From: Serinicoccus profundi | Lineage (GTDB): Bacteria > Actinomycetota > Actinomycetes > Actinomycetales > Dermatophilaceae | Reading direction: 5' to 3' | DNA: 64,000 nucleotides | Assembly: GCF_008001015.1 (NCBI RefSeq) | Contig: NZ_CP042862.1 | Location: forward strand, 434,001 to 498,000 | Part shown: one piece after another, positions 46,166 to 53,730 of the stretch | Layout: each line of letters starts with the position of its first letter | How positions within the stretch are numbered: position 1 is the stretch's first letter | The notes under the pieces: generated by a model | What the model saw: only the letters and a program-made list of their open reading frames with translations | What the model was told of the DNA's origin: nothing | Database searches by the model: none | Position numbers and translations under genes: made by a program

Positions 46166-46660
46166 ATGACGTCCGACACCTCCGGTGCGGGAGTCGTCGA
46201 GCAGCGGCTGGCCGAGCTCGGTCACCGGGTGCCACCCGTCGCCGCCCCCGTGGCGGCCTACGTCCCGGCCGTGCAGCACGGCGACCTCGTCTTCACCTCC
46301 GGGCAGGTGCCCTTCGTCGACGGCCGCCTCGAGCAGACCGGCAAGGTCGGTGAGGGCGAGGGCCTGGTGTCGCCCGAGGACGCGGCCCGCCTCGCCGGGG
46401 TGTGCGCGCTCAACGCCATCGCCGCCGTGAAGTCTGTCGTCGGTGACCTGGACCGCGTCGTGCGCGTCGTCAAGGTCGTCGGCTACGTCGCGAGCGACCC
46501 CGGCTTCACCGGCCAGCCGGGTGTGCTCGACGGGGCCTCGCAGCTGCTCGGCCACGCCTTCGGCGACGCCGGGGTACACGCCCGTTCCGCGGTCGGTATG
46601 GCGGTTCTCCCGCTCGACGTCCCCGTCGAGGTGGAGATCGTCGTCGCCGTCCGCGAGTGA
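46166..46660 (+). CDS. RidA family protein
   Basis: A 164-residue member of the RidA/YjgF/UK114 family. VFTSGQVPFVDGRLEQTGKV and the C-terminal PVEVEIVVAV are typical. The key Arg that binds carboxylates in RidA proper appears to be absent or moved (GVHARSAVGMAVLPLDVPVE keeps an Arg in the ARSAVG position), as in the RutC/Rid subgroups. RidA deaminates reactive enamine intermediates; whether this copy does is uncertain. It is part of DUF4177-ridA-nudix. Confidence 0.87.
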   Translation: MTSDTSGAGVVEQRLAELGHRVPPVAAPVAAYVPAVQHGDLVFTSGQVPFVDGRLEQTGKVGEGEGLVSPEDAARLAGVCALNAIAAVKSVVGDLDRVVRVVKVVGYVASDPGFTGQPGVLDGASQLLGHAFGDAGVHARSAVGMAVLPLDVPVEVEIVVAVRE

Positions 46661-46661
46661 C

Positions 46662-47525
46662 ATGACCGGGCGCACGGGCACCGGAGCAGCGGCATACCGT
46701 GACTTCGCGGTGCCCGAGGTCATCGCCGAGCAGTCCCGTCGATGGCTGGCGCTGCCCGAGGAGCAGCGTGAGGTGGCCGCGCCGAGGGCGTCGGCGACCG
46801 TCATGCTCCTGCGGGAACGCGCACCGGGAGGGGGCCTCGAGGTCTTCGTGCTGCGCCGCGCCGCCGGCATGGCCTTCGCGGCCGGCATGATCGCCTTCCC
46901 CGGCGGCGGGGTCGACCCCCGTGATGCGGACGAGGACGTGCCCTGGGCGGGGCCGGGCGCCCAGGAGTGGGCCGCGCGACTGGGGACCGACGAGAGCGCC
47001 GCCCGACAGGTGGTGACCGCCGCCGCCCGCGAGGTCTTCGAGGAGTGCGGGGTGCTGCTGGCCGGACCCTCGCCGGCCGCGGTCGTCACCGATGTCCGCG
47101 ACGAGGGGTGGCGCCGCGAGCGTGCCGGCCTCCTGGACCGCACCCACAACTTCGCGCAGGTGCTGGCCTGCCACGACCTCGTGCTGCGGACCGACCTGCT
47201 GGCGCTGCGAGGTCACTGGACGACGCCGGAGTGCGAGCCGCGACGCTACGACACGAGGTTCTTCGCCGCGCGCATGCCGGACGGACAGCTGGCCGACGAC
47301 GAGAGCACCGAGGCGGAGGTGGCCTCCTGGCGTGCGCCGGCGGAGATCCTGACCGGGTACGCGGAGGGGCGCGACGTGCTGCTGCCGCCGACGCGGGTGA
47401 TGCTCGAGGAGCTGGCGGAGGTCACCGATCTCGACGCCTGGCTCCGGGAGCCGGTGCCGGTGGTGCCGGTCCTGCCCGCACCGGTGGAGGTCGACGGCAC
47501 CGTGCGGATGCGCATACGGCGGTAG
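46662..47525 (+). CDS. NUDIX hydrolase, NUDT19/NudL-like
   Basis: A 287-residue NUDIX protein. The box is split: FPGGGVDPRDAD carries the first glycines and AAAREVFEECGVLL the REUXEEXGU part, with about 30 residues between them instead of the usual spacing; NUDT19-type proteins share this feature. That group hydrolyses coenzyme A derivatives, which is a reasonable inference. ATG at 46662 follows the ridA stop by one base. Confidence 0.86.
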   Translation: MTGRTGTGAAAYRDFAVPEVIAEQSRRWLALPEEQREVAAPRASATVMLLRERAPGGGLEVFVLRRAAGMAFAAGMIAFPGGGVDPRDADEDVPWAGPGAQEWAARLGTDESAARQVVTAAAREVFEECGVLLAGPSPAAVVTDVRDEGWRRERAGLLDRTHNFAQVLACHDLVLRTDLLALRGHWTTPECEPRRYDTRFFAARMPDGQLADDESTEAEVASWRAPAEILTGYAEGRDVLLPPTRVMLEELAEVTDLDAWLREPVPVVPVLPAPVEVDGTVRMRIRR

Positions 47526-47575
47526 GTGCGGGTCGCCCTGGCGGCACCGGGCCACCACGGTGAGAGGCTGGGCGC

Positions 47576-48385
47576 ATGAGTGCTGTCGCCGATGCCGACT
47601 GGGCGGGTGGTCCCTGGGGTGAGCGCGCCCACGCCGTGCTCTGCCCCAACCCCTCGCCGATGACCCTGGACGGCACCAACACGTGGGTGCTGCTCGAGCC
47701 CGGGGGCGCCGAGGCGGTCGTCGTGGACCCCGGGCCGCTGCGCGAGGGCCACCTCGCCTCGGTGCTCGACCACGTCGAGCAACGGGGCGCCCGGGTGGCG
47801 CTGACGCTCCTGACACACGGCCACGCCGACCACGCCGAGTCCGCCGACCGGTGGGCGGAGCTCACCGGGGCTCCGGTGCGCCGCCGCGGCCGGGGCCATG
47901 ACGACCTGGTGGACGGCGAACGCCTGGTCGTCGGCGGCCTCGAGCTGCTCGTCGTGCCCACCCCCGGTCACACGGCCGACTCGCTGTCCTTCCTCCTGCC
48001 TGCCGAGCAGGTGCTGCTCACCGGCGACACCGTCCTGGGCCGGGGCACCACCGTGGTCGCCTACCCGGACGGCGACCTCACGTCATACCTCGAGTCGTTG
48101 GAGCGGCTGCGCGGACTCACCGGCAACCGGGCCGCGACCAGCATCGCGCCCGGGCACGGACCGGTCGTCCCGGATGCCGCTGGGGTGGTGGAGCACTACT
48201 GGCGGCACCGGCACGCGCGCCTGGAGCAGGTCCGTGAGGCCGTCGCGCAGGTGCGGGGCGAGCCTGGTGACCTCGCCGACACGGTCGTGGAGCGGGTGTA
48301 TGCCGACACCCCGCGCGCCGTATGGCCGGCCGCCCGGCTCTCGGTGCTCGCGCAGCTGGACTACCTCGGCGAGCTCGAGCGCTGA
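47576..48385 (+). CDS. MBL-fold metallo-hydrolase, LACTB2-like
   Basis: A 269-residue metallo-beta-lactamase-fold enzyme. LLTHGHADHAESA gives the HxHxDH motif; PTPGHTADSLSF and TGDTVLGRGTTVVAYPDGDL give the other ligands; APGHGPVV is typical of the LACTB2/RNase-like group, and the C-terminal winged-helix-like part (about 200-269) is present. It may act on RNA or small esters. In mycobacteria a homologue (Rv3677c type) is also beside crp. The end is ten bases from the convergent crp stop. Confidence 0.88.
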   Translation: MSAVADADWAGGPWGERAHAVLCPNPSPMTLDGTNTWVLLEPGGAEAVVVDPGPLREGHLASVLDHVEQRGARVALTLLTHGHADHAESADRWAELTGAPVRRRGRGHDDLVDGERLVVGGLELLVVPTPGHTADSLSFLLPAEQVLLTGDTVLGRGTTVVAYPDGDLTSYLESLERLRGLTGNRAATSIAPGHGPVVPDAAGVVEHYWRHRHARLEQVREAVAQVRGEPGDLADTVVERVYADTPRAVWPAARLSVLAQLDYLGELER

Positions 48386-48394
48386 TCCGCGCGC

Positions 48395-49072
48395 TCAGCG
48401 GGCCCGTCGGCGGAGCCGGTCGACGTCCATGAGGGTGACGGCCTTGGCGCCGAGGGTGACCCAGCCGCGCTGCGCGAAGTCGGCGAGGGCCTTGTTGACC
48501 GTCTCCCGGCTGGCGCCGACCAGCTGGGCGAGCTCCTCCTGGGTGAGGTCGTGGGCGACGACGAGCCCGGCGTCCGAGCGTCGGCCGAAGCGGTCGGACA
48601 GGTCGAGCAGGGCCTTGGCCACGCGGCCGGGCACGTCGGTGAAGACCAGGTCGGACAACCCCTCGTTGGTCTTGCGAAGACGATGGGCCAGGCCCGCCAG
48701 CATCTGCATCGCGACCTCCGGGTGACGACCGAGGAAGGCGCGCAACGCATCGTTGCCGAGGGAGATGAACTCGGTGTCGGACACGACGTAGGCGGTCGTG
48801 AGGCGCGGGCCGGGGTCGAAGAGGCTGAGCTCGCCGAACATCTCGCCCGGTCCGAGGACGGACAGCAGGCTCTCGCGGCCGTCCGAGGAGGCGCGCGACA
48901 GCTTCACCTTGCCGCGGGTGATGACATAGAGGGAGTCCCCCGGGTCCCCCTCGTGGAAGACGACGTCGCCCCGGGCCAATCGGTGGGGGCTCATCGAGTC
49001 CATGAGGCGGTCGGCCGTCGCGCCATCGAGCGCGGCGAACAACGGTGCTTTCATCACGACGTGCCGGTCCAC
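48395..49072 (-). CDS. crp: Crp/Fnr family cAMP-type transcriptional regulator
   Basis: A 225-residue CRP-family regulator. The cyclic-nucleotide domain (about 10-125) has the phosphate-binding cassette FGELSLFDPGPRLTTA, with Gly-Glu and Arg retained for cAMP binding. The C-terminal HTH is LTQEELAQLVGASRETVNKALADFA, almost identical to mycobacterial CRP (Rv3676) and corynebacterial GlxR. Start is GTG at 49072; ATG at 49054 is the alternative. Expected to regulate many genes in carbon metabolism. Divergent from nth, as in mycobacteria. Confidence 0.92.
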   Translation of the reverse strand: MDRHVVMKAPLFAALDGATADRLMDSMSPHRLARGDVVFHEGDPGDSLYVITRGKVKLSRASSDGRESLLSVLGPGEMFGELSLFDPGPRLTTAYVVSDTEFISLGNDALRAFLGRHPEVAMQMLAGLAHRLRKTNEGLSDLVFTDVPGRVAKALLDLSDRFGRRSDAGLVVAHDLTQEELAQLVGASRETVNKALADFAQRGWVTLGAKAVTLMDVDRLRRRAR

Positions 49073-49133
49073 CGCCTCATGGTGCCATGACCAGCGCAGG
49101 AATGGGCTGCGTCGGGGTGTCGGACCTCCCCTC

Positions 49134-49139
49134 TAGGCT
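49134..49139 (+). promoter_or_regulatory. -10 element TAGGCT of nth
   Basis: TAGGCT is directly followed by GTG codons at 49140 and 49146; the six-base distance to 49146 fits a leaderless start there. Confidence 0.38.
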
Positions 49140-49145
49140 GTGCTG

Positions 49146-49889
49146 GTGAGTGTCGACAGCGATCCCGCCGGTCCGGCTGACCAGACCCCGACGGGGGAGA
49201 GCGCGCTGGCGCTGACCCGTCGCGCGCGGCGGATGGCCCGCCTGCTGCAGGAGCGCTATCCCGACGCCCACTGCGAGCTGGACTTCGAGGACGCCTTCCA
49301 GCTGCTGGTCGCGACGGTGCTCTCCGCCCAGACGACGGATGTGCGGGTCAACGGGGTGACGCCCACGCTCTTCGCCCGTTTCCCCGACGCCCATGCCCTG
49401 GCGACGGCGGACCGTGCCGAGGTGGAGGCGATCATCCAGCCGACCGGTTTCTTCCGGGCCAAGACCGAGTCCCTGCTCAAGCTGGGCGCAGCCCTCGTGG
49501 AGAGGTTCGAGGGGCAGGTGCCTGCTCGACTCACCGACCTCGTCACCCTGCCGGGGGTCGGGCGCAAGACCGCCAACGTCGTGCTCGGCAACGCCTTCGA
49601 CGTGCCGGGCATCACCGTCGACACCCACGTAGGGCGGCTGGCCCGACGCTTCGGCTGGACCGACGCGGAGGACCCGGTGGCGGTCGAGCACGCGGTGGGA
49701 GCGCTCTTCCCCCGCCGGGAGTGGACCCAGCTCTCCCACGTCCTGATCTTCCACGGCCGGCGCACGTGCCACGCGCGCAAGCCGGCCTGCGGTGCCTGCC
49801 CGGTGGCCCGGCTCTGCCCGGCCTACGGCGTGGGCGAGACCGACCCGGTCGCCGCCGCCGCGCTGGTGCGGACGGCTCCCCGGGCGTGA
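49146..49889 (+). CDS. nth: endonuclease III (DNA glycosylase/AP lyase)
   Basis: A 247-residue base-excision repair enzyme that removes oxidised pyrimidines and cuts at abasic sites. The helix-hairpin-helix [14 protein letters not shown] carries the catalytic Lys, [15 protein letters not shown] the catalytic Asp, and the C-terminal [17 protein letters not shown] the four cysteines of the 4Fe-4S cluster. GTG at 49146 is chosen for its spacing to TAGGCT; GTG 49140 is equally in frame. Its stop overlaps the start of the NUDIX gene. Confidence 0.94.
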   Translation: MSVDSDPAGPADQTPTGESALALTRRARRMARLLQERYPDAHCELDFEDAFQLLVATVLSAQTTDVRVNGVTPTLFARFPDAHALATADRAEVEAIIQPTGFFRAKTESLLKLGAALVERFEGQVPARLTDLVTLPGVGRKTANVVLGNAFDVPGITVDTHVGRLARRFGWTDAEDPVAVEHAVGALFPRREWTQLSHVLIFHGRRTCHARKPACGACPVARLCPAYGVGETDPVAAAALVRTAPRA

Positions 49890-50560
49890 GCGTGCCCGCG
49901 CCGGAGGGCTGGTCGCCGCCGGGCTGGCTCACCGACCTGGCGGCAGTGCTTCCCGGGTTGCCCGGGGAGCGGTTCAGCAGGTTCCTGCCGCCACCGGAGG
50001 GAGGGCGCCGCCAGTCGGCGGTCCTCGTCCTCTTCGCCCCGGGGGTCGAGGATCCCGGTGATCCCGACGCCACCACGGTGGTCCTCACCGAGCGAGCCCA
50101 CACCATGCGCTCGCACGCGGGTCAGCCGGCCTTCCCCGGGGGCGGCACCGAGGAGGGTGACCGCGACGCCGCCGGGACGGCGTTGCGGGAGGCGGCGGAG
50201 GAGGTGGGCCTCGACCCCTCGGGCGTGGACATCCTCGGTGAGCTGCCGACGCTGCACATCCCCGTGTCCGGCTACGACGTGACGCCGGTCCTGGGGTGGT
50301 GGCGGCGGCCCCACCCGGCATCGCTGTGGGCCAAGGACACCCGTGAGGTGGCCCGGGTCCTCCAGCCGGAGGTGCGCCGGCTCATCGACCCCGCGCAGCG
50401 GTTCCGGGTCCATCACCCCAGCGGTTTCGTCGGGCCGGCCTGGGATGTCGAGGGCCTGCTGGTGTGGGGGTTCACCGCCGGTGTCCTGGACCGGGTCCTC
50501 CACCTGGCCGGGATCGCCCCGGCCTGGCCGGACGCACCGACGAGGGAGCTCGAGCTGTGA
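49886..50560 (+). CDS. NUDIX hydrolase, coenzyme A pyrophosphatase-like
   Basis: A 224-residue NUDIX enzyme with a canonical box starting [20 protein letters not shown] and ending EEVGL (about 78-105), and the upstream [17 protein letters not shown] that marks the CoA pyrophosphatase (NudL/UPF0035) group. It likely cleaves CoA or acyl-CoA to 3',5'-ADP and phosphopantetheine. GTG at 49886 overlaps the nth stop by four bases. The marP-like protease gene that follows in mycobacteria is missing here. Confidence 0.9.
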   Translation: MSVPAPEGWSPPGWLTDLAAVLPGLPGERFSRFLPPPEGGRRQSAVLVLFAPGVEDPGDPDATTVVLTERAHTMRSHAGQPAFPGGGTEEGDRDAAGTALREAAEEVGLDPSGVDILGELPTLHIPVSGYDVTPVLGWWRRPHPASLWAKDTREVARVLQPEVRRLIDPAQRFRVHHPSGFVGPAWDVEGLLVWGFTAGVLDRVLHLAGIAPAWPDAPTRELEL

Positions 50561-50583
50561 GGGCGGACGGGAGTCGACCGCCC
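50561..50583. terminator. short hairpin between convergent NUDIX and holin-X genes
   Basis: GGGCGG (50561-50566) and CCGCCC (50578-50583) pair across an 11-base loop directly after the NUDIX stop. Weak evidence because the stem is only six bases. Confidence 0.35.
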
Positions 50584-50591
50584 GTGCAGGC

Positions 50592-51056
50592 TCAGTGCTG
50601 CGAGGTCTCCAGCGCGCTCGCGCGCCGCTGACCCTGGGCGGCGGACTTGACGGTGTCGACCGTCTCCTTCGCCTCACGGATGGCGCGCTCGGGCTTGCCG
50701 TTGACCTTCTGGCGCTGGCTGTTGCCGATGAGTCCGAGGACGGCGGCGATGAGGAAGAGGACGCCGGCCATGATGAGCAGGCCGGCCCACCACCCGAGCC
50801 AGATGCCGATGACCCCCGCCAACCCGAGCCAGAGGAGCCCCAGGCCGTAGAGGCCGAAGACGGCCGCGCCGGCGAACATCCCGGCGCCCTTGCCGGCATG
50901 GGAGACGTCCTGCATGATCTCGGTCTTGGCGAGCTCGAGCTCACCGCGCATGATCTGCGAGACATCCAGGGACACGTCGGAGACGAGCTGACCGAGGGAG
51001 CGCTTGCCGGCCGTTCCGGCCAGCGCGGAGGTGTCGGTCTGTGCAGGAGTTGCCAT
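50592..51056 (-). CDS. actinobacterial holin-X/phage-holin-family membrane protein
   Basis: A 154-residue protein with two long hydrophobic segments (about 58-80 and 85-108) rich in Gly, Leu and Ile, preceded by a helical part (LGQLVSDVSLDVSQIMRGELELAKTEI) and followed by a charged tail. This pattern matches the putative actinobacterial holin-X (holin superfamily III) family. The name comes from the fold; a lytic role is not shown. ATG at 51056 has a CAGGAG-like site 7-12 bases upstream. It has a long intergenic region upstream with stable hairpins. Confidence 0.82.
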   Translation of the reverse strand: MATPAQTDTSALAGTAGKRSLGQLVSDVSLDVSQIMRGELELAKTEIMQDVSHAGKGAGMFAGAAVFGLYGLGLLWLGLAGVIGIWLGWWAGLLIMAGVLFLIAAVLGLIGNSQRQKVNGKPERAIREAKETVDTVKSAAQGQRRASALETSQH

Positions 51057-51155
51057 GAGCCGATCGTATCTTGCGCGAACGACAGGTGCAGCGCGGCCGA
51101 TCACGACAGCGTCCTGCGGACGTCGAGGTGGGGTGAGGCCCTGCGGGCAAGCACG

Positions 51156-51195
51156 GTGCCCGCCCGGCACCCCCTGTTCAGTGCCGAGCGGGCAC
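51156..51195. terminator. 15-base-arm hairpin in the holin-X leader region
   Basis: GTGCCCGCCCGGCAC (51156-51170) pairs with GTGCCGAGCGGGCAC (51181-51195) with one central mismatch and a ten-base loop. No gene ends nearby on either strand, so it may end a short RNA or be a leader structure. Confidence 0.45.
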
Positions 51196-51227
51196 TCGTG
51201 TCGACAACCGGTCCCGTGACAGCCGGC

Positions 51228-51256
51228 GGAGCCGCACCCTCCGAAGAGGGGGCTCC
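51228..51256 (-). promoter_or_regulatory. C(UUCG)G tetraloop hairpin
   Basis: On the minus strand GGAGCC-CCCTC-TTCG-GAGGG-tgc-GGCTCC folds into an 11-pair stem with a three-base bulge and a UUCG loop closed by C-G, an exceptionally stable RNA loop. This suggests that the minus strand is the transcribed one. Confidence 0.45.
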
Positions 51257-51394
51257 TGGGTCGATACCACCAGTCTGACAGTGGATACGGAGTGGTCAGA
51301 GCCACTTTTGGCAAAGATTTGTTAAAGACTTCCGGGTAGGGCCTGGGTGCGGGTTCGGCGCAGCGGTGGCCGATGAGGGCGAGCCGGTGCCGCA

Positions 51395-51400
51395 TACAGT
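51395..51400 (+). promoter_or_regulatory. -10 element TACAGT of the Fic-like gene
   Basis: TACAGT is six bases before the ATG at 51407; a leaderless start is likely. Confidence 0.4.
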
Positions 51401-51406
51401 GACCGG

Positions 51407-52291
51407 ATGACCAGCCCGCTGCGCGCTCTCGAGGCGCTCGCCGCCCTCCCCGGCGTCACGGACGGGATGGATCGGGCCCGCGAGGCCTGCACCACCCTGC
51501 GGTGGCACGAGGGTCTGCGGCGCCGCATCCCCGAGGCTGCGGCGGAGTCGAGGGTGCGCGGGGCCGCCGCCTCGGGGCTCCTGGAGGGGGCTGAGCCGGC
51601 GGGCTCCACGCGCAGCGTCGCCGTGGTCCGCGATCTCATGCGCGGTGCGCTGGAGCAGGCGCCGGTCGATGATCCGTTGTGGCGCACGGTGCTGGCGTCC
51701 GCCCGCGTGACGGCCCGGACCGAGGGCGTGACCCTGGCCGACCTGGGGGCCCCCGCTCAGCTGGTGGCCGGACTTCATACCGCGGCCTCGGCAGGCCTCC
51801 TGCCCGCGCGCGAGGTCGGGAGGCCACGCCTCGAGGGTGAGTCGGCCGAGGGTGTGGAGGTGCTCGGCCCGGCGCCGGGGGTGGCCGAGGCCCGGGTCCG
51901 TCTGGCGTCGGTCCACGACCTGCTCCGGCTCGTGCCGGGCGGGCAGCAGCCGGCGTTGCTCCTCGCCGCCGTCATCCACGCCGAGATCGTGGTCGCGCGA
52001 CCTTTCGTCGCGGGCAACGGTCTGGTTGCCAGAGCGCTCGAGCGCATCCTGCTGCGGGTTGCCGGGGTCGACCCCACCGGGGTGGCGGTGCCCGAGAGCG
52101 GTCACGCCGAGCGGGCCGGGACGGACTACCGGGGAGCGCTGGCGGCCTATGCCTCCGGTGACCCGGACGGGGTCCGGCTCTGGTTGGAGCACTGCGCGGG
52201 GGCGGTCGTCCGAGGCGCTGCCGAGGGGGGTCGGATCGCCGACGCCGTGCGGGTCGGACGCCTGGGAGGCCCTACCGAGGAGCGGCGTTGA
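51407..52291 (+). CDS. Fic-like protein with degenerate active site
   Basis: A 294-residue helical protein. Around residues 196-211 it reads VVARPFVAGNGLVARALER, which lines up with the Fic motif HPFx(D/E)GNGRxxR. Pro-Phe, GNG and the last Arg are kept, but the catalytic His is Arg, the metal-binding acid is Ala, and the first Arg is Leu. AMP transfer is therefore unlikely. No toxin-antitoxin partner is beside it. Similar Fic-like genes occur upstream of tad loci in actinobacteria, as I recall, often annotated as oxidoreductase. The 395-base gap after it holds the 6C RNA. Confidence 0.65.
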   Translation: MTSPLRALEALAALPGVTDGMDRAREACTTLRWHEGLRRRIPEAAAESRVRGAAASGLLEGAEPAGSTRSVAVVRDLMRGALEQAPVDDPLWRTVLASARVTARTEGVTLADLGAPAQLVAGLHTAASAGLLPAREVGRPRLEGESAEGVEVLGPAPGVAEARVRLASVHDLLRLVPGGQQPALLLAAVIHAEIVVARPFVAGNGLVARALERILLRVAGVDPTGVAVPESGHAERAGTDYRGALAAYASGDPDGVRLWLEHCAGAVVRGAAEGGRIADAVRVGRLGGPTEERR

Positions 52292-52388
52292 GCTGCTGGC
52301 CACGGGCTCACGCAGGGTGGTGGCGTGATATCCCCGGGGGTATGACGGGGCGCCCGTGATGTCCGGCACTCGCGGTGTCGGGTACAGC

Positions 52389-52418
52389 TTGCATTAGGCC
52401 TCGCCGGTCATGCATACT
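52389..52418 (+). promoter_or_regulatory. promoter of the 6C RNA
   Basis: TTGCAT (52389-52394) and CATACT (52413-52418), 18 bases apart, resemble a housekeeping promoter. The transcription start would be near 52425. Confidence 0.5.
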
Positions 52419-52424
52419 TGAGGA

Positions 52425-52530
52425 ACAGCGCTCCTCGCAAGAGTTGTAGCGCGGGTGTTTAGGGTCATCCCCCCCTGACCTTGGACACCGACGGCCCCGG
52501 CTTCCCCCCCGCCGGGGCCGTCCCCTTTTC
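52425..52530 (+). ncRNA. 6C small RNA
   Basis: Two hairpins each show at least six cytosines in the loop, the mark of the actinobacterial 6C RNA. Hairpin 1 is GGGTCA-loop-TGACCT (52462-52481) with seven C in the loop; hairpin 2 has 12-base perfect arms (52490-52501 and 52511-52522) with TT and seven C in the loop, followed by CCCTTTT, so it is also the terminator. In mycobacteria the 6C RNA (B11) lies in the same region next to tad genes. It regulates mRNAs by pairing its C-rich loops with G-rich sites. The 5' end is estimated from the promoter. Confidence 0.85.
52490..52530 (+). terminator. intrinsic terminator formed by 6C hairpin 2
   Basis: Twelve perfect GC-rich pairs, nine-base loop and a T-rich end (52523-52530). 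The 156 bases from here to the tadA start show no further gene. Confidence 0.8.
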
Positions 52531-52686
52531 CCACCCATTCCCGGATAACCGGGGTTCGGCCTGCGGGCCCGTTACCGTCGCCCGTCGGTGGCCGTCTCGT
52601 CCACACCGTCGCCGCGTCCGCACGGTCGTCCACAGATCTGCGGCACCCGGTGGCGGACCGGACGGCCCGTGGGTGACCGTCGTGCC

Positions 52687-53730
52687 ATGACCACGACGAC
52701 CCGTCCGCGCGAGTCGGACCTGCACGCGGCGCTCGGCCCCCTCGGGCCGCTCCTGGAGGACCCCCGGGTGACGGACGTCCTCGTCAACGGCGAGTCGGGC
52801 GTCTGGGTCGACCGCGGCAGCGGAGCCGAGCCCTCGCCCGTGCGGTTCGTCGACGAGCGCAGCGTGCGCCGGTTGGCCGTCCGCCTCGCCGCCCTCTCCG
52901 GCCAGCGGCTGGACGAGTCGAGCCCCTGGGTGGATGGGCTGCTCCCGGGCGGCCTGCGCCTGCACGCCCTGCTGCCACCGTTGGTGGGAGGCGGGGCACA
53001 CCTCAGCCTGCGGATCCCCCGACAGGTGGTGCCGAGCCTGGACGACCTCATCGACTGGGGGGCCGTGGACCCGGTCGCCGCCAGGGTGCTCGACGCCGTC
53101 GTGCGCTCGCGGGTGTCCTTCCTCGTCAGCGGCGGCACCGGGTCGGGCAAGACCACGCTGCTCGGGGCGCTGCTGTCCCGCTGCGCGATCGGCGAGCGGA
53201 TCGTCGTGGTGGAGGACGTCAGGGAGCTGCGGATCGACCACCCGCACGTCGTGCACCTCCAGGGCCGTACCGCCAACGTCGAAGGCCGCGGCGAGGTGAC
53301 GATGACCACCCTCGTCCGCCAGTCCCTGCGCATGCGCCCCGACCGTGTCGTCGTCGGAGAGGTCCGCGGCGCGGAGGTGCGCGAGCTGCTCACCGCCCTC
53401 AACACCGGTCACGAGGGCGGGTGCGGCACGGTGCACGCCAACGCGGCCCGCGACGTCGTGGCCCGGTTCACCGCCCTCGGGGCGCTGGCCGAGATGTCGG
53501 GTGAGGCGGTCCAGGCGCAGCTGGTCAGCGCCATCGAGGTGGTCATCCACCTCGCCCGCGACGCCGCCGGTCGTCGGTGCCTGCGCGAGGTGGCCGTGCT
53601 GCGAGCCCGAGAGGGCCGCCCCGAGTGCGTCACCGCACTCGAGGGTGGGCCTGGTGCCTGGCGTCCCGGCCCGGGGAGTGCTGAGCTGGCCGCGCGCCTG
53701 GGCCTGCCACCCGAGGACCTGCCGTGCTGA
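52687..53730 (+). CDS. tadA: TadA/CpaF-type pilus assembly ATPase
   Basis: A 347-residue secretion ATPase driving assembly of Flp/Tad pili at the inner face of the membrane. Walker A SGGTGSGKTTLLGA (about 155-168), Walker B VVVGEVRGAEV, the Asp/His boxes and HANAARDVVARF are present. The N-terminal domain is short, as is typical in actinobacteria. ATG at 52687 is chosen over an upstream in-frame ATG because family homology begins with ESDLHAALGPL. It overlaps tadB by seven bases. The ssd/tadZ-like gene that often precedes it is absent. Confidence 0.92.
   Translation: MTTTTRPRESDLHAALGPLGPLLEDPRVTDVLVNGESGVWVDRGSGAEPSPVRFVDERSVRRLAVRLAALSGQRLDESSPWVDGLLPGGLRLHALLPPLVGGGAHLSLRIPRQVVPSLDDLIDWGAVDPVAARVLDAVVRSRVSFLVSGGTGSGKTTLLGALLSRCAIGERIVVVEDVRELRIDHPHVVHLQGRTANVEGRGEVTMTTLVRQSLRMRPDRVVVGEVRGAEVRELLTALNTGHEGGCGTVHANAARDVVARFTALGALAEMSGEAVQAQLVSAIEVVIHLARDAAGRRCLREVAVLRAREGRPECVTALEGGPGAWRPGPGSAELAARLGLPPEDLPC

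Larger units (their letters stand above)
51057..51406. other. 350-base intergenic region between divergent holin-X and Fic-like genes
   Basis: No convincing ORF. It holds two strong hairpins (51156-51195 and 51228-51256), an AT-richer patch near 51305-51330 that stands out from the flanks, and a TACAGT -10 box for the Fic-like gene. The first hairpins lie in the path of a minus-strand transcript leading to the holin-X gene. Confidence 0.6.

Noticed and set aside
43199-47149. A 1316-codon open frame that extends the PBP gene upstream
   Set aside because: The part before 45883 has no homology look, runs antisense to DUF4177, RidA and NUDIX genes and is an effect of high GC.
50592-51056. Prophage remnant based on the holin-like protein
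   Set aside because: No other phage gene, integrase or attachment site is near, and this holin-X family is chromosomal in actinobacteria.
51407-52291. Fic toxin-antitoxin pair
   Set aside because: The catalytic motif is degenerate and no small antitoxin gene is adjacent.
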